From Gigaspora rosea (lineage: Eukaryota > Glomeromycota > Glomeromycetes > Diversisporales > Gigasporaceae), in assembly GCA_003550325.1 (NCBI GenBank), contig QKWP01000026.1, positions 537,958 through 601,957 of the forward strand: a DNA stretch of 64,000 nt. The letters run 5' to 3'. Below are positions 56,744 to 64,000 of the stretch, in pieces; position 1 is the first letter of the stretch, and the number at the start of each line of letters is the position of its first letter. Below the pieces are notes generated by a model. The model did no database searches and was not told the origin of the DNA. It saw only the letters and a list, made by a program, of their open reading frames with translations. Both the position numbers and the translations under genes were made by a program.

Positions 56744-57310
56744 TATAGATGCTGGTGAAATTAAATCAGAGTGGTGAAATGATTTCACCATTTCACCAAT
56801 CACCAATCGGTAATGGTGAAACTGGTGTAACTGGTGAATTGGTGTAATTGGTGAATTGGTGAATTGGTGAAATGGTGAATTGGTGAAATGGTGGAATGGT
56901 GAAACAGAGTAATGGTGAAATGGTGAATTCCAGAGTCTGGAATTATTTCAGCCTGGAATTCGGTTAGGTTTCTTGTTCAAGTTTTTACATTTTATGTTTT
57001 TACAGGCACACTTTGAGGTCAGAATTATTAACCGTTTATAGGACTGACCAATTCACCATTTTACCAATTCACTGTTTCATCAATTCACCAATTCACCAAT
57101 TCACCATTTCACCAATTCAATTCACCGTTTCACCAATTCAACAATTCACCAATTTCACCAATTTCACCAATTTCACCAATTTCACCAATTCACCAATTCA
57201 CCAATTTCACCAATTTCACCAATTCACCAAAATAAAATTTTGGTGTAATTCTGGTGAAACTATTTCACTATTTCACCTGGTGAAATGGTTTAATTTTACC
57301 AGCATCTATA
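56744..57310. mobile_element. hAT-type nonautonomous element with GGTGAATTGGTGAAATGG word
   Basis: The ends TATAGATGCTGGTGAAATTA and, inverted, TATAGATGCTGGTAAAATTA pair well. The flanks GTTTTAAC and GTGTTAAC agree at 7 of 8 positions. Nearly all of both halves consists of GGTGAATTGGTGAAATGG words, in one orientation on the left and the other on the right. The ORF 57013-57333 (repeated NFT and FTI units) is a translation of this repeat, not a gene. Confidence 0.88.
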
Positions 57311-58187
57311 GTGTTAACAACCAATCAAAATGAACTTCCGTTATGCTTAGACAAGTATTATGTTTGTCACTTGGATTTGTATTTTTTTTTATTTCAATGA
57401 TCGTCTATTTTATTTATCATATTATCAATTTTATTACCTTATTAATAGTCCATTTTATTAATTTTTTTTTATTAAATTTTTTAACTGATTAAATAAATTT
57501 TTACGGGGATAAGTCGCTCAAGATCAATGATTTCTCATAACAGGGGCGGGGACCGTGCATCACTCAACATTGTAGACCATTCTCTGTTCCAGCCCAACTA
57601 ATTGATTTAGTCGCAAAGTTTATTAATCGAGATTATAATATTTATGTACACAATTATTTTTTAATTTATGTTATTCGAAAATTAACATATGACATTTATA
57701 AATTTTAGAATAGCATCTTTTATAATCCGTGAAAATTTATTAAACGCAACGCATACTATGAACTTATTTATAAATATTCTAATACATTAAGCAAAGAAAA
57801 ATAACAATTATCTATTATTACACTGATCACATAAAATACAACTATACGGGTTTGTACACAGTGAATTATTCCCTTAAACAAGAACAAGCTTTAGTATTGA
57901 AATTGTACAATAATAATAATTAAATTAACTTTTTTGAGATATTTTAATTGAAACGCCTTTTTCTCAGCTGAAAAAAAATATATTCATTTCGCTCGTTTCA
58001 TTGTGTTAATTAAGGGGATCATATCCGGTGAACAGTGAAGCTTTCAATGGATCCAATTCGTTATCTGGATGTCATTTCAGGTATCTAAATTAGTAAACAA
58101 CTTGGTATAAGTTACGATTGGGCTTGAATACGAACATTCGACGACTTAAACATTCGGGCACGTTTTGAGAAAAAACTTGTATTTTTC
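57311..58187. other. Intergenic AT-rich, nothing recognised
   Basis: No supported frame, RNA or clear repeat. Confidence 0.35.
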
Positions 58188-58395
58188 GTCTAAAGCCATG
58201 TACACGTGACATTTCGTGTAAATCAACCAACCGGAGTCGCGAAATTTGTTTACGCGGATCAGCCCGAAGAAGTCAAAAAACAAAAAAAACGCAAAAACAT
58301 AAAAACAGCAGTTTAAGCCTATTTTGGAACAAATGTCGGGAGGCAATTTTACCTATATGTTGGTCCTAACCTTAACCACGACCCTAATTGCTAAA
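58188..58395. mobile_element. CGTCTAAAGCC miniature element, copy 3, truncated
   Basis: The left end CGTCTAAAGCCATGTACACG, the interior GGATCAGCCCGAAGAAG and the CAAATGTCGGGAGGCAATTT segment match copies 1 and 2, but the right inverted end is missing. Confidence 0.7.
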
Positions 58396-58859
58396 CAGGC
58401 TCTGGAACTAATTTTAGCTAAAATTTCAAAAAATCACGTCTTTAGCCACTTTTACGGAAAATTACAGGTTATAGCATCCATGTGATTGGTTAATTTATAA
58501 AGATCAAAGCTTGATTATTGATCAAACAAATCAATTATAAAATTTCTTAAATACACGAAATGAACGAAATGAAATTATTATTAACAAAAGCAAAAATTTT
58601 TTTAATGCTAAAGTAATTCTAACACCATTTTTAATTATAATATCTACTAAAAACATGTTATGTATTTGCTACCCTTGTTCTATTCTATTAAATAGATCGC
58701 GTCACTATATGCTATATTTACTACGTATTGAAGATCTTTCTTCTCTGTTTGATAAATAACACACATATAGTTTGGTAAAATAATTCTTTTAAAAGTTTTA
58801 AATTGCTTAACCTGTTTAAATAAATGCATAAAAGTTTATATTGGTAAATCATACACGGT

Positions 58860-59176
58860 TTAACAATATAAACCTAATATTTGGCTTAATAATTTGAACA
58901 GAGCAGAAGCTTTACAAACTCTGCCAATTACCAAACGCCTATCTTCATTCTTATGAGAACTCCTTAGGAAACGATTGAAAATGATTAGAAGTGATTTTCT
59001 ACTGGTGACACTCAAAAGCGAAGAAATATCATTTATAAATATGGGTAACTTATTATGTGCAAGGTAAATAATGAGATTGCCGGTTTTTAAACTACAACCA
59101 TGTACAGTATCAAATTTCAATTGCCCATAGAAAAAATCTATCGGATTCGAGCTTCTTTTATGCTTATTTTATTGTA
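58860..59176 (-). CDS. Unrecognised coding-like frame, possible terminal exon
   Basis: A minus-strand frame stays open for about 105 codons from just after a TAA near 59177 to a TAA at 58860, with a balanced amino-acid composition (LAHNKLPIF, RFLRSSHKNEDRRL, GRVCKASALF) unlike the chance frames elsewhere in the window. There is no ATG near its start, so it would have to be a terminal exon. No family is recognised. The autonomous hAT element begins about 120 bp upstream of it and could have cut it off from its first exons. Confidence 0.3.
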
Positions 59177-59337
59177 GTTCTTTTTATACGGTTCGAATGT
59201 TGAATGTGTTTATATCAATATACAGTAGTAAATATGCACTGTCACGGGGTAAACGTGATATATCGGATAATCATTAGTGCATATCCTGCGCCACATGTAG
59301 AGATGTGCCGTTTATATGATAATCCAATTTTTTTCGC

Positions 59338-59373
59338 GTACAGTACGTACAGTACGTACAGTACGTACAGTAC
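59338..59373. repeat. Left subterminal GTACAGTACGTAC array
   Basis: CGTACAGTA is repeated four times in tandem right after CGCG; a matching array sits at 63257-63302. In hAT elements, subterminal repeats commonly bind the transposase BED finger; here this is an inference. Confidence 0.8.
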
Positions 59374-59699
59374 AAAATAGTATAGTATATGTATTTTACT
59401 AAAAAATATAATATCAAGTTTTTATATTGATTACTTAATATATTTGTTTTTTTTTATATATTTAATATTAATTTCTAAATATTTTGTATTTAATTTATAA
59501 AATAAATTTATTTATATTTAAAATTTAATAAAATATATTGTTATTTAAAAAATTATATACAATTATATATATGTTAAGAGAAAAAAAACCTTAATATTAT
59601 TAAGGAAAAAATCTTAACAATATATAATTATATATATTTATAAAACTAAAATATAAATATATATTTAATGTTTAAATATTTTAATTTAAAAAATTAAAA

Positions 59700-62553
59700 C
59701 TAATTATTACTATTCATATTATCATCATTATTACTATAAATATCTTCATTTGCATAAAGATCATCATTACTATCTTCATCACTACAAATATTTTCATCAC
59801 TACAAATATTTTCATCACTACAAATATCTTCATCACTATCACTTTGACTTAAATGATCAAATATATCATTTAAATCATTATTTTTATCAAAATTTCTATT
59901 TTTTCTTTCTTCTTGTATTAATTTTAACTTATAATTACTATAAATATAAACAAGTTTAAAAACTTTATCTGGGCTTAACCGATTTCTTTTTTTATCATGT
60001 ATATAGCTAAATGCTGACCAGTTACGTTCTGAAGAAGCTGAAGATGTTGGAATTGTAAGTATTCGTTGTGCTAAATTACAAAGTTCAGGAGCTGATAATT
60101 TAAAATTTCCTTTCCACCATGTAATTGAATCAACTTTTTTTATTGCTTTCCAAGCGAGTTGATTTTGAAATGGACCAGTTTGTGATTTATATTGAAGTAT
60201 TTGTGTATAAATAATTTCTGCTTTATCTGAATAATATTGTTCTAAAAAATCTGAAATAATTGACATTCCATCTGCTTCAAGATTCCGTCCAACAAATTTT
60301 GGATCTAATAGATATGCAACTTCAAGAACAGGATGATACATTTTTGTCCATCTTTCAGATAATATATCTAATATTTTATTACAAATATTATCAGAAAGTT
60401 GCTGAATACCTAAAATAGCAAATTATTATTAATATATTTATATAAAATTTTCATATATAATATTATATAAATTTAAAATTTTATTAGAGAATTAACACTT
60501 ATTATATAAATAAAGCCCCCTCCAGAGTTAGTTATTTGGAATTACAAGTTCTAAAATAATTATAATAAAACTTTATATTATTGGTTACTCAATTGTCAAA
60601 TAATAAATTACTTTAGAACTTGTAATTGTCAAATGACTGACTCTGAAGGGGCTATATTTATATAATAAATGTTAGTTCTCTTAATAAAATTTTAATTTAT
60701 ATAAAATTATAATATTAAAAATAATAATTTTTGTAACAGATTAAAATAAAATTAAATTATTATTGATTACTAGTAGCAGAGCTAATAGTAATTAATTTTT
60801 TTTAGTCTAATTTCATTATAATTTGTAACAATTTTTAATATTTATATTAAATTAAATTACTTACAATCTAGTCCTATAATTTTATCATACCATTCATAAA
60901 ATTCTGAAAGTTTTGGAGTATCACTTTCAAAAAGAAAAATACCTATAGTAAGTTGCTTTAATAAATATAAAAGTGATTTTAGTTCATTCCAAAAATTTTC
61001 ATTTAATATAATTGCTTTAATTTCATTATCTAATTCAATTGAACTATTATTAGAAATTTCAGTAATTGCAAGACTTAAAGCTAGTTGATTTTTGTACAAT
61101 GAATCTAAACAAATTGCTGATGATCCCCATCGAGTTTTAACTGGAAGTTTTAATGTTTTAAAATTAGAACCATATTTTAACTTTTGATATCTTTTAAAAA
61201 TAGCAGCTGGAAGAATATGATTATGAAAATAAAGAATAATTTTTTTTGAATTTTCAAAAATAGTTTTTGCCCAATCAATTTTCATAATATCTCCAATTAA
61301 AAGATTTATTCCATGAGCTAAACATCCAAAAAAAATAATAAAAGGATATTTTTTTTCTAAAATTTTCCATGCAGCTTTCATTACTGATGCATTATCAGTA
61401 ATAATAGCTGAAACTTTTGTAATTTCAATTGATTCTATTGCTTTCTCAATTTCACTAGCTATATTTATTGCATTTTGTTGAATTTCTTCAGTTGGTTTTG
61501 CTGATATAAATACAGGTGTAGGTGTAGTAAAAAGAATATTAGTCCAATGTTCAGCATTTAAATTAGACCTAAATAAATTTAATTAAATATAATATATTAA
61601 TAAATATTAATAATAAAATTTTATTAATTATAAATATTATATCAAAATTTATTATTTTTTATTAAATTTAACTATAATTTCTTAATAATTAATTATCCAA
61701 ATTATTTAAAATTTTAATATAAATAATAAAATTTTTAACTATAATTTAATATTATAACTAGATTAAGTTACTAGTTTTTAAGTTATTATTGAATATAATA
61801 GTTAAAAATTTTTTAAAAAAATTAATTATTATTTTTATATAATATCTTAGAAACTAGAAATATAATTTAGCTAAAAGTTTAATATATTATAGTTGAATAT
61901 TAGTTTTATCTATAGTAAAAATTTTAAATAATTTAGATAATTAGTTTTTAAAAAATTATACTAAAAATTAATAAAGAATAATAAATTTTATTATTTTTTT
62001 GTTTTATTTACCATCCATCTGTAATTATACAAATGTAATCAGCATCATCAATATATTGCTCTATCTCAAGTTTTGTTTCTTTATAAACTCTATTAAGAAG
62101 ATTTGTTGAAAGTTTTTTTCTCTTAGGTAAATTAAATGAAGGGCGTAATTTTTTAAAAAATTGAATAATTGGTTTAAGTTCAGAAAAAGATAAAGGTAAT
62201 CCACATTGAAATATAGCTTTAGCAAGACAATATTGAAGATGTGCTTGATCAACTACACTCATATTGTCTAAAAACTGATTAAGATTACTATTTGGTCTAT
62301 TTGGTAATCTTGTTATTGATTGATTTGTCATATATCTAGGACCATTGAATCTAGGACGCTCAAATTCTTCACCAAAATATTCTTTCAATATATCAATACT
62401 TGTGTTAGTACATACTTTAAAATGTTCTTCACACCGTAGGACTGTACTAGCACACTCAAAAGAACATCTATTACATTTTGCTCTTTCTTGTTTATATCCT
62501 TCTATGAGTCCTAGCTTAGTAAAATGCTCCCAAATTTTACCAGGTTTTGTCAT
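59700..62553 (-). CDS. hAT transposase with BED zinc finger, three exons, 651 residues
   Basis: Exons 62553-62012, 61568-60865 and 60409-59700 join in phase (introns 443 bp and 455 bp, donors GTAAAT and GTAAGT, acceptors TTTAG) into 1,956 bases from ATG to stop. An N-terminal BED-type finger (CNRC...HFKVC, about residues 27-49) should bind the element ends. The RNase H-like core carries the expected acidic residues: Asp in ITDGW (about 179), Asp in ITDNAS (about 239), then CLAH (263-266), the RW of TRWGSS (328), and Glu in SSASSERNWS (about 543), the hAT C-terminal dimerisation signature. These correspond in order to D180, D248, W319 and E572 of Hermes. The C-terminus ends in an acidic tail with an ENICSD six-residue repeat. 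No stop or frameshift interrupts it, so it may be functional. It would catalyse cut-and-paste transposition in the nucleus. Confidence 0.93.
60410..60864 (-). other. Transposase intron 2, filled by an inverted repeat
   Basis: Arms at about 60455-60575 and 60590-60722 are complementary (e.g. AGAGTTAGTTATTTGGAATT against its partner, and AAATTTTATTAGAGAATTAA). GCCCCCTCCAGAG and its partner flank the centre. The arms occupy more than half of the intron. Confidence 0.8.
61569..62011 (-). other. Transposase intron 1, filled by an inverted repeat
   Basis: Arms at about 61645-61770 and 61870-61997 are complementary (AAAATTTATTATTTTTTATT with AAAATTTATTATTCTTTATT inverted; CCAAATTATTTAAAATTTT with its partner). 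The right arm reaches to within about 15 bp of the donor site. Confidence 0.75.
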
Positions 62554-62683
62554 TATAAAAATAAAGAATTATAATGATAAATCGTAAAAAAATTTAACAC
62601 ATCAATAAATATATCAATTTATGCATGCATATGCCGATACATATATTTATTATAATAATACATTTACGCCCTAACATTTTTTT

Positions 62684-62982
62684 GTTGCTGTTTGCAAAAT
62701 GATGCACTTTTGATCAATTTTGTAGATTGCTGCATACTCATATAATCACCCAATTGTTTTCTGATTGCATAATTGTAAAGCGCATTTTTTAGCCAAAAAT
62801 TCAATATAAATATATTATCTACATAAAATTTGTTAGCCATATCTATGCTCACTAAAAAATAAATTGCATAATCACAGTATAATCATGCAACCAAACAACA
62901 ATCAGATGATTGTCCAAGTAATGGTATAGGTGTGCAGCAGTCTACAAATTTGATCAAAGTACATCGTTTTGCAAACAGCAAT
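62684..62982. mobile_element. 300-bp inverted-repeat miniature element upstream of the transposase
   Basis: The ends GCTGTTTGCAAAATGATGCA and, inverted, GCTGTTTGCAAAACGATGTA stay similar for about 60 bp (GATCAA, TTTGTAGA, TGCTGCA). It lies within 150 bp upstream of the transposase ATG, so it may include or displace its promoter. Confidence 0.8.
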
Positions 62983-62999
62983 AAATAGAAATAGATTAT

Positions 63000-63165
63000 G
63001 TTGTATCTAAAGTAGTGATCTATCTAAAGTAGCTACTTTAGATAAATAAAGTAACATCCGACTCAAGCAGATCTTCATACATGCATTAATTTATAATTCT
63101 GGTCATATGCTGTTTTTGATATCTGAAGTAGCTACTTTAAATAGGTGGCTACTTTAGATACAACA
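63000..63165. mobile_element. 166-bp inverted-repeat miniature element
   Basis: The ends TGTTGTATCTAAAGTAG and, inverted, TGTTGTATCTAAAGTAGCCA pair; each is followed by TATCTAAAGTAGCTACTTTA-like palindromes. Confidence 0.8.
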
Positions 63166-63256
63166 GAGTATATTATCATTTCGGCAATTCTTAATTTTGA
63201 TTGGCTGATCTGTATATAAAACTAATTACATATAAAATGATCGGCAAAAATTCTCG

Positions 63257-63304
63257 CGTACAGTACGTACAGTACGTACGTATAGTACGTACAGTACTGT
63301 ACGC
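63257..63304. repeat. Right subterminal GTACAGTACGTAC array
   Basis: Runs of CGTACAGTACGTAC, one with a TATAGTACG variant, precede CTGTACGCGGCACATCTCTA. It mirrors the left array at 59338. Confidence 0.8.
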
Positions 63305-63324
63305 GGCACATCTCTAGCCACATG

Positions 63325-64000
63325 CATATGACGATCAATCATACAACAACGTTTTTTTTTTATTGTGAAAAAAAAGAAAAAATTAAAATTTACTTTTTTA
63401 TATAATATCATTATATTTTGGTTTTCATGTTCAATAGCTTGATATGTAAGCAAATTGTTTATAAAAAACTTTGAATTGGACTCACTTGTGTTTCTAAATT
63501 ATTTCTTGCTGATTAATTAAATAAAGCTTTTCAGCTATATTGATTTATTAAAAAGGTCGGAAATAATTACCAATCGCGTGATCTCGACATTTTTCTGCTA
63601 CTACTTGACGTAAAAAATTTACATTATGTAGTACCTCCAAATTTAAGATATATATTGCAATACATCGAATTAGAACTTACGTCAGATCAAAATAATTATA
63701 ATGCCGCTGAAACCTACTCTTACATAACATAATTTTTCGCCATAATCATAATGAACCTCAACATTGAAAGTATGATTTTATTTGACGTAAGTATAAAAAT
63801 TATTTATTGTCGTGGATGATGTTGATGTAAAAAATTTGGGTATCTCAATTTGAAAATATAAGTCCCACCAAAATCCGTCTAATAACTCTAACCCTAAATC
63901 GTAACTCAACCATAAAAAAGACACTGACAAAGAAGATCCTAAAAATTTTTAAACATCGTAAATAAAATATATCCAAATTTCACCATCATCCGATTTCATG
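63325..64000. other. Intergenic, no supported gene
   Basis: The short ORF at 63226-63453 runs across the hAT end and is not considered real. ACTTGACGTAAAAAATTTAC and TTTGACGTAAGTATAAAAA words occur twice in the last 400 bases without a clear structure. Confidence 0.35.

Larger units (their letters stand above)
59298..63316 (-). mobile_element. Complete autonomous-type hAT transposon
   Basis: The 13-bp ends TAGAGATGTGCCG and their inverted partner (63304-63316) are identical. GCCACATG at 59290-59297 and 63317-63324 is a perfect 8-bp duplication. Subterminal arrays of GTACAGTACGTAC lie at 59338-59372 and 63257-63302. An intact transposase gene fills 59700-62553 on the minus strand. Two smaller elements are nested between the transposase start and the right end (62684-62982, 63000-63165). 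Everything a mobile hAT needs appears present. Confidence 0.95.

Noticed and set aside
57013..57333. Protein with NFTNFT repeats
   Set aside because: It is a translation of the CAATTYACC word repeat inside a nonautonomous element, with no coding signal.
59750..59959. His/Tyr-rich plus-strand protein
   Set aside because: It is antisense to the acidic repeat tail of the transposase.

Overview
The window looks like nuclear DNA of an arbuscular mycorrhizal fungus (Glomeromycotina, Rhizophagus-like). This is an inference from three things. The DNA is extremely AT-rich and gene-poor. Introns are short with GTAAGN donors. The few genes belong to families hugely expanded in those fungi: TPR and Sel1 repeat proteins, zinc-ribbon protein kinases related to tyrosine-kinase-like enzymes, and a PARP-fold family. 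No rRNA, complete tRNA, CRISPR or bacterial-type operon is visible.

Layout. 1-4.2 kb: repeats and a Tc1/mariner-like element. 4.2-6.7 kb: a minus-strand TPR gene with one in-frame stop and one frameshift. 7.0-8.4 kb: a minus-strand zinc-finger gene, possibly Ubp2-like, split by a 691-bp element with a 3-bp duplication. 8.7-32 kb: almost pure transposon territory, with hAT-type elements, TA-flanked miniatures, fold-backs and two roughly 1-kb tRNA-headed retroposons, many of them nested. 32.3-33.2 kb: a decayed PARP-like gene. 35.8-46.7 kb: a Sel1-repeat exon, then about 8.8 kb of a 106-bp satellite, then a kinase-domain gene. The splice phases allow these two to be one gene with a 9.2-kb intron. 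46.7-58.8 kb: large nonautonomous elements. 59.3-63.3 kb: a complete hAT transposon with an intact three-exon transposase and a perfect 8-bp target duplication.

The most unusual theme is a set of elements flanked by 8-bp duplications, usually starting TAGNG. Most of these fill their ends with their own short word, repeated in both orientations. The autonomous element does the same with GTACAGTACGTAC. A second theme is a group of miniature elements sharing one interior but carrying different terminal palindromes. Several host genes carry single-base deletions, while the transposase frame is clean. Either the host copies are decaying, or some of the deletions are assembly errors.
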